Source: Parahaliea mediterranea (GTDB lineage: Bacteria; Pseudomonadota; Gammaproteobacteria; Pseudomonadales; Halieaceae). From it: a DNA stretch of 64,000 nt. The first letter of the stretch is position 1; each line of letters opens with the position of its first letter. The notes beneath the pieces were generated by a model, which did not search any database, was not told the DNA's origin, and worked only from the letters and a program-made list of their open reading frames with translations. The DNA lies in contig NZ_JAFKCZ010000005.1 of the NCBI RefSeq assembly GCF_017255185.1, forward strand, positions 248,001 to 312,000, read 5' to 3'. Below, one piece after another: positions 35,176 through 45,516 of this stretch. A program made the position numbers and the translations under genes.

Positions 35176-35961
35176 ATGCAGGGTAAAGCCATCATGCCCG
35201 ATGGGGGGCATATTGAATATGAAGTTCTGGGTGACAGTGGGCCCTATATCTTTATGGGTCCATATTTTCTTATGACTCCGCCGGCGCCGGAGCTGGCGCG
35301 GTTACAGCAGGTCTACCTGGAGAGTCTGACGGCCCGTTACCGGATAATTCTCGCCAATTGGCCTAGAGGGGTTGGGGGGTCTTCGCCGGCAAAGCGCTCG
35401 AGCATGGCCTGGCAGCAGGCAGTGGAGGATATTCACGCGATCGCCGACGCCGCAGGCGCGGATACCTTTGCCTGGTGGGGCTATTCGTTCGGCGCCGCAA
35501 TCGGTATCCAGTTGGCGGCTCACAGCTCTCGGCTTTCCGCGCTCGTTTGTGGCGGCTTCCCTCCGCTGTGGCAGCCACTATCGGACATGCTTTCTGTGTC
35601 AAGGAAAGCAGCCGCCAACCCCGAGTCGGTGGCCGATACGTTGCCGGGTGTCAGTGCTGAGTGGTTGCAGCAGGGCGTTGCATTCTATGAGAGTGTCGCG
35701 GGACTAGATGAGTCGGCGTGTCTGCGCAAAATTCAATGTCCCTGTTTAGTATTCCATGACGTCGAGGATATCTTCGAAGGTGGCGGCATGAAACACGACC
35801 TTTCGATGCGAACCCGGTCCGCTGCCGCGGACCTCAAGGAGCTGGGCTGGGATATTGCTTGGGTTGAAACTGGCTTGGGACATATGGCGCCCGCTGATCC
35901 AGAGCAGTGTCTTCAGGCGTTTTCCCCTTTTCTGGACAGGGTGTTACGGGTTAATGACTAG
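35176..35961 (+). CDS. Alpha/beta hydrolase
   Basis: The 261-residue protein has an alpha/beta hydrolase core: nucleophile elbow GYSFG (S104), acid D195 or D198 (LVFHDVED) and base H236 (TGLGHMAP). It resembles esterases or proline-iminopeptidase-like hydrolases, but has no diagnostic substrate motif. The ATG at 35176 was chosen because GGAGCAGGA lies just before it; an upstream GTG at 35131 is also in frame. It overlaps the cyclophilin gene by 8 bp. Confidence 0.8.
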   Translation: MQGKAIMPDGGHIEYEVLGDSGPYIFMGPYFLMTPPAPELARLQQVYLESLTARYRIILANWPRGVGGSSPAKRSSMAWQQAVEDIHAIADAAGADTFAWWGYSFGAAIGIQLAAHSSRLSALVCGGFPPLWQPLSDMLSVSRKAAANPESVADTLPGVSAEWLQQGVAFYESVAGLDESACLRKIQCPCLVFHDVEDIFEGGGMKHDLSMRTRSAAADLKELGWDIAWVETGLGHMAPADPEQCLQAFSPFLDRVLRVND

Positions 35962-36568
35962 CAGTTCACGGCAGCTTTCGAGGTCCATCGCCATGGAGGA
36001 AGGCGAGGACGTGTCCGTCATTATAAAAACCACCCTGGGTAACGTCGAAGTGATGCTCTATCCTTGGCGCGCGCCCAAAAGCGTTTCGTGCTTTCTCGCC
36101 CACGTAGATGGAAAGTACTATCAAAACGCCAGTTTTTACCGTTCGACCGGTGGAGGAGAAGACGTCTACTCCATTGTCCAGGGCGGGATTTTTCCACGAT
36201 TGCTGGCTGGCGTTCCTGTCGAGCAGTGGGCGGATATAGCGCCTCCCTTGTCGCCTGTAGAGCATGAGACTACTTTTGAAACAGGCCTGGATAACGAGTG
36301 CGGAGTGGTTGCCTTGGCCCGGCTTCAACCCGGTACCGCTGGTAGCGAGTTCTTTATCAATATGGCCGACAATAAAGTGTTGAACACAGGTGCGGACTGC
36401 TCCGGTCGTGATGGATATGGGTATGCCACTTTTGGGCGTGTAGTTCGGGGGTTGGATGTACTGCGGGCTATACAGCGGTTGGAGAGGCAAGGCATGCCGG
36501 CTATTGGTGCCCTGGATGGACAGGTGCTATCAGCGCCGGTGCAAATTTTGAGCATTGACCGTATGTAG
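35954..36568 (+). CDS. Cyclophilin-type peptidyl-prolyl isomerase
   Basis: The 204-residue product carries a cyclophilin domain from about residue 20: IIKTTLGNVEVMLYPWRAPKSVS, FYRSTGGGEDVYSIVQGG and SEFFINMADN match the catalytic Arg, the substrate Gln and the FFI signature of bacterial PPIases. There is no clear signal peptide, so it is probably cytoplasmic. The ATG at 35954 overlaps the hydrolase stop; ATG 35993, with GAGG upstream, is an alternative giving 191 residues. A prolyl isomerase inside a catabolic operon next to an Xaa-Pro dipeptidase is unusual. Confidence 0.8.
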   Translation: MTSSSRQLSRSIAMEEGEDVSVIIKTTLGNVEVMLYPWRAPKSVSCFLAHVDGKYYQNASFYRSTGGGEDVYSIVQGGIFPRLLAGVPVEQWADIAPPLSPVEHETTFETGLDNECGVVALARLQPGTAGSEFFINMADNKVLNTGADCSGRDGYGYATFGRVVRGLDVLRAIQRLERQGMPAIGALDGQVLSAPVQILSIDRM

Positions 36569-36599
36569 GGTAAGGCTGTTACTCATCGAGGTAGTCTGC

Positions 36600-37700
<1,101 letters not shown>

Positions 37701-37973
37701 AGGAAATGATTGTCTCGATCTTGCCATTGAACACCTCTTTGGCGGCAAGTTTACCAGCCGTGCTGGTATCCGGTTTTATTGGACCGCCACATATGTTTCA
37801 GATTAGGTGAAAGCGGCCGCTTTCAATTGCAAATTCTTGGTCTAGAATAATTTTCACTGTAGTTTCGAGCCAGCGGAGAAGTCACAAGAAAAATTCCATC
37901 CAGGTTGCTCAATGGATTGGTTTCCATCCACCTGGATGTTAACTGGCGAAATCCGAGTAATGGAGAATAAACG

Positions 37974-40337
37974 ATGAACATTCCCGCCCCCCGGCCCTTT
38001 GTTGCGTCGGTTCTTTCAGCTATTTTCGCTGCGTCATCCGCGTTCGCTCAGTCGGCCGTTGAGCCGCTCAACCGAACGGTGCTTCCCATTGCGGAGCCGG
38101 AGCCGCCCACCTATACCGAGCTGGATGTGCGCAACACGCAGCCTCCCCCCCGTTTTGAGGTCAAGGCGCCGGAGAGCGCGCCGAACGTAATCATCATCCT
38201 GATAGACGATCTCGGTTTCGGTGCCACCTCTGCCTTCGGCGGGCCGATCCCCACGCCGACATTGGACGGCCTCGCCAAATCGGGTCTGCGCTACAACAAT
38301 TTCCACACCACGGCGCTGTGTTCCCCCACGCGCGTGGCGCTCAAAAGTGGGCGCAACCACCACACCGCCAACGCCGGATCGATCATGGAGACGTCCACGG
38401 CCTACCCGGGCAACACCGGCGCCATTCCCAACCGCGTCGCGCCCCTGGCGGAGATGTTGCGTCTCAACGGCTACAGCACTGGCGCGTTCGGGAAGTGGCA
38501 TGAAACCGCTGCCTGGGAAACCAGTGTGTCCGGCCCGTTCGACCGCTGGCCCATCCGCCAGGGCTTTGACAAGTTTTACGGCTTCATCGGCGGCGAAACG
38601 GATCAGTGGTCGCCGCTCATCTTTGATGGCGTCAAGCGAATCAATCCGCCGCACAGCGAGGACTATCACTTCACGGCTGACATGACCGATCAGGCCATCA
38701 ACTGGATGAAGGCGCAGCAATCGCTCACGCCGGACAAGCCGTTTTTTATGTACTTCGCGACCGGCGCCGTCCATGCCCCGCACCACGTACCGCGGGAATG
38801 GATCGCCAGGTTCCACGGCAAGTTCGACGAGGGATGGGACGCGGTTCGCGAGGCAACCTATGAACGGCAGAAGCAACAGGGTCTCATTCCCGCCAATACG
38901 AAACTCCCGCCGCGTCCCGCTGATATCAAGGCATGGGACGATTTGTCTGGCGACGAGAAGAAACTTTTTGCCCGCCAGGCCGAGGTGTTTGCCGGATTCG
39001 TGGCGCACACCGACCACCATATCGGCCGCCTCGTCGGTGCGGTCGAGGAGATCGGCGAGACAAAAAATACACTCATCTTCTACATTGCCGGCGATAACGG
39101 CACCAGCGCCGAGGGCGGCATGGTTGGCATGTTCAACGAGATGACCTATTTCAACGGGGTTCAGGAGACGGTGGAGGATCTGTTGCCGCTAATCGATAAA
39201 TGGGGCAGCGCCGAGACTTTTCCGCACATGTCCGCGGGCTGGGCGGTGGCCTTCGACTCGCCGTTTAAATGGACCAAGCAGGTCGCCTCCGATTTTGGGG
39301 GTACACGCAACGGCATGGTCGTCCACTGGCCCGGAGGCATTAAGCAGGGCGGTGGCTTGCGTACGCAGTTCGGCCACGTCATCGATGTCGCGCCTACCGT
39401 ACTCGAAGCGGCGACGTTGCCGGAGCCGACGGTGGTCAATGGTACGCCGCAGGCGCCGATCGAGGGCACCAGCCTGCTCTATACGTTTGACGACGCCAGT
39501 GCAGCCGAGCGCCACACCACGCAGTATTTCGAGATCTTCGGCAACCGGGCGATCTATCGCGATGGCTGGTTTGCCCGCACGGTTCACTACGCGCCCTGGG
39601 ATACCGGTGAGCGGAAGCCGCTCGACTCGGATGTCTGGGAACTCTACCACGTCAAGGAAGACTTCAGTCTCGCAAATGATCTCGCCGCCCGGTATCCCGA
39701 CAAACTTGAGGACTTGAAGGCGTTCTTTGTGAGCGAGGCCGCAAAGTACCACGTGTTCCCCATTGACGACCGTCTCATCGAGCGGACCAACCCGGCGCTT
39801 GCGGGGCGCCCGGATCTTATCGGCGATCGCAGGTCGCTCACGCTCTACGAGGGCATGGACGGCATGTTGGAAAACACCTTTATCAACGTAAAAAACCGCT
39901 CCAAGTCGATTACCGCCGAGATCGAGATTCCCGAGGGCGGGGCATCCGGCGCGCTCATCGTCCAGGGGAGCCGCTATGGCGGGTGGTCTTTGCACATGCG
40001 CGAAGGAAGGCCGGCCTACGAATACAACTTCCTTGGCCTGGAGCGTTTCGTCGTTGAGAGCCCCACCGCGCTGCCAGCCGGCAAGGCAACCGTAACACTG
40101 GTTTTCGATTACGACGGAGGCGGCATGGGTAAAGGCGGGATGGCTACGCTGTATGTCGATGGCGACAAGGTGGCCGAGGGCCGGGTGGGTCGCACGCAGC
40201 CGAACGTCTTCTCGGCGGACGAAACGGCGGACGTCGGCCTCGATAACCAGACTCCGGTGGCATTGGGTATCGGCTACGGGCCCGAGGAAACAAAATTCGG
40301 CGGTAAAATCCACAAAGTGACGATTGAGGTGGAGTAG
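37974..40337 (+). CDS. Arylsulfatase (type I, formylglycine-dependent), exported
   Basis: The 787-residue sulfatase has a signal peptide (cut after about residue 26), metal residues in LIDDLGFG (D78, D79) and the activation motif CSPTR (C116), the cysteine converted to formylglycine. The catalytic alkaline-phosphatase-like domain runs to about 580; a C-terminal beta-sandwich-like domain (about 610-787) follows and may bind substrate. GGAGA precedes the ATG. No sulfatase-maturating enzyme is in the window, so activation relies on one elsewhere. It lies 270 bp beyond the IS3 remnant. It may act with the alkylsulfatase upstream on sulfated organics. Confidence 0.9.
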   Translation: MNIPAPRPFVASVLSAIFAASSAFAQSAVEPLNRTVLPIAEPEPPTYTELDVRNTQPPPRFEVKAPESAPNVIIILIDDLGFGATSAFGGPIPTPTLDGLAKSGLRYNNFHTTALCSPTRVALKSGRNHHTANAGSIMETSTAYPGNTGAIPNRVAPLAEMLRLNGYSTGAFGKWHETAAWETSVSGPFDRWPIRQGFDKFYGFIGGETDQWSPLIFDGVKRINPPHSEDYHFTADMTDQAINWMKAQQSLTPDKPFFMYFATGAVHAPHHVPREWIARFHGKFDEGWDAVREATYERQKQQGLIPANTKLPPRPADIKAWDDLSGDEKKLFARQAEVFAGFVAHTDHHIGRLVGAVEEIGETKNTLIFYIAGDNGTSAEGGMVGMFNEMTYFNGVQETVEDLLPLIDKWGSAETFPHMSAGWAVAFDSPFKWTKQVASDFGGTRNGMVVHWPGGIKQGGGLRTQFGHVIDVAPTVLEAATLPEPTVVNGTPQAPIEGTSLLYTFDDASAAERHTTQYFEIFGNRAIYRDGWFARTVHYAPWDTGERKPLDSDVWELYHVKEDFSLANDLAARYPDKLEDLKAFFVSEAAKYHVFPIDDRLIERTNPALAGRPDLIGDRRSLTLYEGMDGMLENTFINVKNRSKSITAEIEIPEGGASGALIVQGSRYGGWSLHMREGRPAYEYNFLGLERFVVESPTALPAGKATVTLVFDYDGGGMGKGGMATLYVDGDKVAEGRVGRTQPNVFSADETADVGLDNQTPVALGIGYGPEETKFGGKIHKVTIEVE

Positions 40338-40617
40338 TCGGTTTTGGTGCCGGGTGCCGGTGTCCGTTTGGGTCTCGCCGCAGCCCGTTTGGCCGCGAAG
40401 TCCGCGTGCGCCGAGCTCGAGTCACCCGCACCTGGAGTGAAGCCCGTCCGGGGGCTATAAGCCACAATTCGCTAGTGTCAGATTTTTTTACAATTGTTGG
40501 TTATATATAGGCCCCGCGCTGCCACCGGCTGCTTGAGACCTTGTATTTACTGGGGTGGTATGATTTTTGCTGTCGAATACGGCGTGTCTATTTGAAAACA
40601 GCGTCTAAGGGGTGCAT

Positions 40618-41121
40618 ATGAATAAAACAGCCGGAATGCTCGCGATATTGATTTTTGGCGCACTCGCCAATTCCGCGTCCGCGGGGCTAGTGAGTTATAG
40701 CGACACAAACGTTGGCGCACCCCTATGGAACGGTTACAACATGGACCTGCAGCCCTTCTATGTAGATACCGATGGCTTCTATTCCATGCAGACCACGGCG
40801 GCAAACTTCGACACTTACATGTTTTTATTCCCGGGTACACCCTCATTTCCGGCGGATGCGGGGTCCTACCTGGCCTTAAATGACGACGGTGGCGTTGGCT
40901 TGCTTTCTCTGATCAATTTTGCGCTGGAGTCGAATACCCAGTACACATTGGGTGTCAGAGGTTTTGCTGGAGCTACCGGCAATTTTACGGCGCGGATCCA
41001 GGGTGTCGGGGGCATCACTTTGGGGGAGGTTGAAGCAGCACCGGTTCCCGTTCCGGCCACGCTTGCCCTGTTCGGCTTGGGTCTGGTCGGCCTTGGTTGG
41101 TCAGCGCGCAAGAAAGCGTGA
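40618..41121 (+). CDS. PEP-CTERM sorting-domain protein
   Basis: The 167-residue exported protein has a signal peptide (about 1-23), a beta-rich middle resembling a bacterial pre-peptidase C-terminal-like fold (TTAANFDTYMFLFPG, LALNDDGG), and a PEP-CTERM tail: VPVPATLALF followed by a hydrophobic helix and the basic end SARKKA. Such proteins are processed by exosortase and often attached to exopolysaccharide. No exosortase is in this window. The ATG at 40618 was chosen over a GTG at 40612. A strong terminator follows 25 bp after the stop, so it is monocistronic. Confidence 0.85.
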   Translation: MNKTAGMLAILIFGALANSASAGLVSYSDTNVGAPLWNGYNMDLQPFYVDTDGFYSMQTTAANFDTYMFLFPGTPSFPADAGSYLALNDDGGVGLLSLINFALESNTQYTLGVRGFAGATGNFTARIQGVGGITLGEVEAAPVPVPATLALFGLGLVGLGWSARKKA

Positions 41122-41146
41122 AGAAAAGCGTGAAGAACTGCTGATG

Positions 41147-41170
41147 AAAGCCCGCTTCGGCGGGCTTTTT
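41147..41170 (+). terminator. Intrinsic terminator after the PEP-CTERM gene
   Basis: AAAGCCCGC, loop TTCG, GCGGGCTTT followed by more T residues: a 9-bp stem with a stable tetraloop and U-tract. Confidence 0.9.
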
Positions 41171-41401
41171 GTTGGCGGTGATTTCAGCGACCCAAGTCGC
41201 GACGCGCCCGCTTACCGCATCTAAATCGCGTCTATTTTGGGCGGGGGCCGCCACCGGGGCGGCTCCGTGGCGCGACGGGTGCGATGCCTGTTGTGCTTGC
41301 AAACGACCAGGCGCGACTCGCTTGCCGATGACCATGTGGGGGGCGCATCGCCACCGGCGGTGCTATTGTGGGGGTCCAGATAGCTTCGGGAAGGCCCCTG
41401 C

Positions 41402-42763
41402 ATGCACAAAATCCCCCACACCGTGATCAACCCCATTTCCTCCCTCAACCTGCTCTCCCAGGTGGAAATCGAGGGGCTGACGGCCAGTCGCGGCGAGTTG
41501 TACACCCTGTTTCGCAACTGCGCGCTGGCAATTCTCAACACCGACAGCAGCAAGGACGACGCCGCCGAAATCTACGCGGATTACTCCGACTTCGATATCC
41601 GCGTGGTGCCCCAGCCCCGGGGCCTGCGCCTGGAGCTGTTCAATGCCCCGGGCCAGTCCTTTGTCGACGGGCGGATGATTCGCGGTATCCGCGAGCACCT
41701 GTTTTCCGCCCTGCGCGACATTGTGTACACGGACTTCAAGATCACCGGCGTCCAGCGCCAGCCGCTGTCGCCGGAGCAGATCACCAATACCGTGTTCCGG
41801 ATTCTGCGCAATGCCAACCTGGTGCAGCCCGGCGTGCCGCCCAAGCTGGTGGTGTGCTGGGGTGGCCACGCCATTCCCCGGGAGGAGTACGACTTCGCCA
41901 AGCAGGTGGGCTACGAGCTGGGCCTGCGCGGCCTGGATATCGGCACCGGCTGCGGCATCGGCGCGATGAAGGGGCCGATGAAGGGGGCCGCGGTGGGGCA
42001 CGCCAAGCAGCAGATCAAGGACGGGCGCTATATCGGCATCAGCGAGCCGGGGATCATCGCCTCCGAGTCCCCCAACGCGATCGTCAACGAACTGGTGATC
42101 ATGCCGGATATCGAGAAGCGGCTGGAGGCTTTCGTGCGCCTGGCCCATGCAATCATTGTCTTCCCCGGGGGCGTGGGCACGGTGGAGGAGGTGCTGTACC
42201 TGCTCAGTATCCTGATGCACCCCGACAACGCGAACACCCTGCCGCTGATTTTTGCCGGGCCGGAGAGCTGCCGGGGCTATTTCGACGAGCTCAACGGCTT
42301 TCTGGAAACCTGTTTGGGGCCGGAGGTTCGCGACTACTACAAGGTGATCATCGGCCAGCCGGAAGAGGTTGGGCGCGCCGCGCGCAAGGCGGTGGAGCGG
42401 GTCCACAACGGCCGTCGCAAATCCGGGCAGGCCTACTATTTCAACTGGGCGTTGCAGATCGACCCCTCGCTGCAGGAGCCCTTCCTGCCCACGCACCAGA
42501 ATATGGCGGGGCTCAACCTGTCGCCGGACCTGCCCCGGGACGCCCTGGCGAGCCAGCTGCGGCGGGCCTTTTCCGGTTTGGTGGCGGGCAATGTGAAAGC
42601 CTTCGGCATCGAGCAGGTGCGCCAGCACGGCCCCTACCGCCTGCAGGGCGATCGCCGCCTGATGCAGTCCATGGACGGCCTACTGCGGATGATGGTGCGC
42701 GAGAACCGCATGAAACTGGGCGAGTGCGCGGGGAGTTACCAGCCCTGCTACGAGCTGGTCTAG
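41402..42763 (+). CDS. ppnN: PpnN (YgdH) nucleotide 5'-monophosphate nucleosidase
   Basis: This enzyme splits purine and pyrimidine nucleoside monophosphates into base and ribose 5-phosphate and is tuned by (p)ppGpp in E. coli. At 453 residues it matches YgdH (454). The LOG-type core has the GGHAIPREEYDFAKQVGYELG start and PGGVGTVEE (about 258-266), flanked by the YgdH-specific N- and C-terminal domains (start HKIPHTVINPISSLNLLSQ). It stands alone and is convergent with the HPP-family gene. Confidence 0.92.
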   Translation: MHKIPHTVINPISSLNLLSQVEIEGLTASRGELYTLFRNCALAILNTDSSKDDAAEIYADYSDFDIRVVPQPRGLRLELFNAPGQSFVDGRMIRGIREHLFSALRDIVYTDFKITGVQRQPLSPEQITNTVFRILRNANLVQPGVPPKLVVCWGGHAIPREEYDFAKQVGYELGLRGLDIGTGCGIGAMKGPMKGAAVGHAKQQIKDGRYIGISEPGIIASESPNAIVNELVIMPDIEKRLEAFVRLAHAIIVFPGGVGTVEEVLYLLSILMHPDNANTLPLIFAGPESCRGYFDELNGFLETCLGPEVRDYYKVIIGQPEEVGRAARKAVERVHNGRRKSGQAYYFNWALQIDPSLQEPFLPTHQNMAGLNLSPDLPRDALASQLRRAFSGLVAGNVKAFGIEQVRQHGPYRLQGDRRLMQSMDGLLRMMVRENRMKLGECAGSYQPCYELV

Positions 42764-42765
42764 GG

Positions 42766-42781
42766 CGCCCACTTGTGGGCG
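42766..42781. terminator. Possible bidirectional hairpin between ppnN and HPP genes
   Basis: CGCCCACTTGTGGGCG forms a GC-rich stem directly after the ppnN stop, in the 30-bp gap between two convergent genes. There is no T-run, so termination would be weak. Confidence 0.4.
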
Positions 42782-42793
42782 GGCGGCGCCTGT

Positions 42794-43816
42794 TCAGCGG
42801 GGTTGGCTCGCCGCGGGGGTCTCCCGTACCCAGTGCCCCTGTGAGCGCCGCACCCGGGCGCGCACCCGCTGGCGAAAATCGACCAGGGGCAGCGACTGGC
42901 ACTGGCCGCAATCCGGCCCGTGCACGATGCGGTAGGTAACCCGGACGCGGTCGTCGTTGGCGGCCTCGTCCTTAGCCGCGGCGATTGCCTCGACCTCATA
43001 GATCTGCCAGCGAAAACCGGTTTCGCCATTGCTGTAAAAGGCCCGGGGCTCGATTGCCACCGCGGAGTCGGCGCTCTCCCGGGCGTGGTTCTCCGCCAGC
43101 TCGAACAGCTCGCACAGATCCTCCGGGGAAACGTCGACGTAGAGGTCCATTTGCTGCAGCGCGTGGGCCACGTCCTCGTGGGTGATATGCGGCGCGGCGC
43201 GGGTGTCCGCCTGCACGGCGGTATCGCCGTCGCTGTGCGGCCTGCGCGCCAGGTGGGCCGGGTAGCGGCGGTGCGGCAGCCACAGGTTGTAGGCCACCGC
43301 CAGCGCCACCATCAGCGCCGCGTTGCACAGGATCGGGGCTAGCAGGTAGTCATAGCCAAGGGCGGTCAGGTGTTCGCCGCCGAGTACCGCGGCCAGGGCC
43401 GCCGCGCCCCCCGGCGGGTGCAGGCAGCGCAGGTAGTGCATGGCCAGTACCGCGCCGCCCACCGCGCTGGCGGCGGCCAGTTCGGTGATGGGTATCCACT
43501 GCTGGCAGGCCACGCCGATGACGGCGGATACGCTGTAGCCCAGCAGCACCGGCCAGGGCTGGGACAGGGGGCCGTGGGGTATCGCGAACAACAGGACCGT
43601 GGAGGCGCCGATCGAGGTGGCGAACAGTACGTCCGCCTCGCCCCACAGGTGGGGCGCCGCCAGGCACAGCACGGCCACGGCGATAAAGGCCCCGAGGGCC
43701 GAGAGCAGTTTCTCGCGGTGGGAAACGCCGCCGGAAGCGATGCCGAGCAACTGCCTTGTGTGCTGCCAGAGGGACGATTGTGCGCTATCGGGTTTGCGGA
43801 ACATGGGCCTGATCAA
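42794..43816 (-). CDS. HPP-family membrane protein with C-terminal soluble domain
   Basis: The 340-residue protein has an HPP domain (about 35-195) of four membrane helices, with the family motif LHPPGGAAAL near residue 152. A soluble tail of about 140 residues contains a cysteine pair, CGQC, and regions rich in acidic and basic residues. Some plant and cyanobacterial HPP proteins transport nitrite; this has not been shown for this subgroup. In a window with two NO-detoxification systems a nitrite link is possible but unproven. A second ATG four codons in (43804) could be the true start. Confidence 0.75.
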   Translation of the reverse strand: MIRPMFRKPDSAQSSLWQHTRQLLGIASGGVSHREKLLSALGAFIAVAVLCLAAPHLWGEADVLFATSIGASTVLLFAIPHGPLSQPWPVLLGYSVSAVIGVACQQWIPITELAAASAVGGAVLAMHYLRCLHPPGGAAALAAVLGGEHLTALGYDYLLAPILCNAALMVALAVAYNLWLPHRRYPAHLARRPHSDGDTAVQADTRAAPHITHEDVAHALQQMDLYVDVSPEDLCELFELAENHARESADSAVAIEPRAFYSNGETGFRWQIYEVEAIAAAKDEAANDDRVRVTYRIVHGPDCGQCQSLPLVDFRQRVRARVRRSQGHWVRETPAASQPR

Positions 43817-43994
43817 AAGCGCGCACTGTAGCTGGAATTTATCGATCGGAAAAGCCGATTATTCCGATATTAATTATCTGTCACGGTGATAAGTGGTGGG
43901 GAGATTCACCGCTGCGGCGCAGCTGCTCCCGACTCTCGTGGGGCCTCTTGGGGGTTGGAGCTTTCCTCTGTGGACGGGGCCTGCCTGGCCTTGA

Positions 43995-45434
43995 TCACCT
44001 AGGGGGAGCTGCGCGGGGTTCGTAGCGGCGGCCGTAGCCGGTAAGCACCGCGGCCAGCATCACCAGCCAGATCAGTAGCGGGTAGTAGGTGCTCAGGAAA
44101 AAATCAGTGCTGGCGGGTATCGGCAGGTGGGGATAGAGCTGTTGTAGCGGCGCGATGGTCATCAGCATCAGCAGCGGCCACACGTGCCAGGGCACCACGA
44201 AGCTGAAGCTGTTGGCGACGCCGTCGAGAATATTGGCGCGTCGCGTGGGGTGCAGGTTCTGGGCGCGGCCCAGTTCGTCGACGATGGGGCCGGCGATGAC
44301 GGTGATGCGCGCCACCAGGCCCACCAGCAGGAAGTTGAACAGCCAGGTCACGCCAAACAGGGTCAGCTCCGTGGCTCGGGCGGACGCCCCGGCGCCGCCC
44401 TTGAGCCCCGCCACGATGGCGTCGAGCAAGCCGTAGGCGCGCATGACCCCGTAGGCGCCCATCATCAGCACGATCATGATGATCGTGCCCAGGTTTTGTG
44501 TGGCGCCCTCCGCCAGAATGCCCTTCACCTGGCGGTCCTCCAGGTAGGCGACCTGGTGCCAGTCGATCAGGCCGCAGCCCAGGGCCAGCAGCAGGCCGAT
44601 AAAGGTGCCGTAGGTCAGTGCCTCGAACACGCTGCGCCCTGCGATGGCGGCGATAACTACCAGCAGCATCGGCAACAGCATGATCAGGCCGGCGGGATGG
44701 GCTCCGCCGATGAGGGGCGCCGAGGCCTGCAGCGGTTGCTGGGCGCTGGCGCCGCCGATCGCCAGGTACAGAAGGCAGCTGAGCAGGAATGCTGGCGCGG
44801 CGTACTTCAGGCGGGCCCGCACCACCTCGCCGATCTCCGCGCAGCCATCCCGGTAGCGGTAGCGCTGCGTCGAGGCCGAGATGATGGTGGTATCGGACAC
44901 CGGCGCGAAGTGGTCCCCGGTGGCGGCGCCGCTGAGGATGGCGCCGGCGGCGATGGCGGGGTGAACCCCCATGGCCACCGCCGCCGGGTACAGTACCGGC
45001 GTCAGGATGACCACAATCCCCATAGAGGTGCCCATCGCGGTCCCCAGGATCGAACAGGCGACGTAGGTGAACAGCGCGAACAGGGCGGGCCCTGCGTGCA
45101 ACTGTTGCGACAGCCAGATCAGCCCCTCCGCCAGCTGCGATTCCGCCAGCAGCTTGCCGTAGATGCCAACGATCAGGAACAGGGCGAACACCAGCATGCC
45201 AGTGGGGTCGCCCAGGGTTTTGGTGACCGCGTGCCAGTAGTGGCGCTTGTCCCTGGCCAGTAGCGAGCCCACCATCAGGCCGACCACACCGCCGGTGATC
45301 ACCACGTCGGTCGATAGTACGCCGCGCAGGCTGAGGGCGATCGCCGGCGCTACCATCAGCAGCAGAGGCACGCAGGCGGCCCAGCGGGTGAGGTAGAAAC
45401 CGTTGCCATCGGACGGTTGCGGGTGGCTGGTCAT
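43995..45434 (-). CDS. NhaC-family Na+/H+ antiporter
   Basis: The 479-residue membrane protein of the NhaC/PF03553 family has about 11-12 helices and the conserved segment GAATGDHFAPVSDTTIISA (about 170-188). It would exchange Na+ for H+, or in related subgroups a carboxylate or amino acid pair, across the inner membrane. It follows a TonB receptor on the same strand by 82 bp, so it may act as the inner-membrane partner for that receptor's substrate. Confidence 0.85.
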   Translation of the reverse strand: MTSHPQPSDGNGFYLTRWAACVPLLLMVAPAIALSLRGVLSTDVVITGGVVGLMVGSLLARDKRHYWHAVTKTLGDPTGMLVFALFLIVGIYGKLLAESQLAEGLIWLSQQLHAGPALFALFTYVACSILGTAMGTSMGIVVILTPVLYPAAVAMGVHPAIAAGAILSGAATGDHFAPVSDTTIISASTQRYRYRDGCAEIGEVVRARLKYAAPAFLLSCLLYLAIGGASAQQPLQASAPLIGGAHPAGLIMLLPMLLVVIAAIAGRSVFEALTYGTFIGLLLALGCGLIDWHQVAYLEDRQVKGILAEGATQNLGTIIMIVLMMGAYGVMRAYGLLDAIVAGLKGGAGASARATELTLFGVTWLFNFLLVGLVARITVIAGPIVDELGRAQNLHPTRRANILDGVANSFSFVVPWHVWPLLMLMTIAPLQQLYPHLPIPASTDFFLSTYYPLLIWLVMLAAVLTGYGRRYEPRAAPPR

Positions 45435-45516
45435 GGCGGTACTCGCTAGGGATGGAGGAGCGCAGGGGGACTAGTGCGGGCGACCGCTGGCCGCACGCAC
45501 TATCGGAGTGTAAAAC

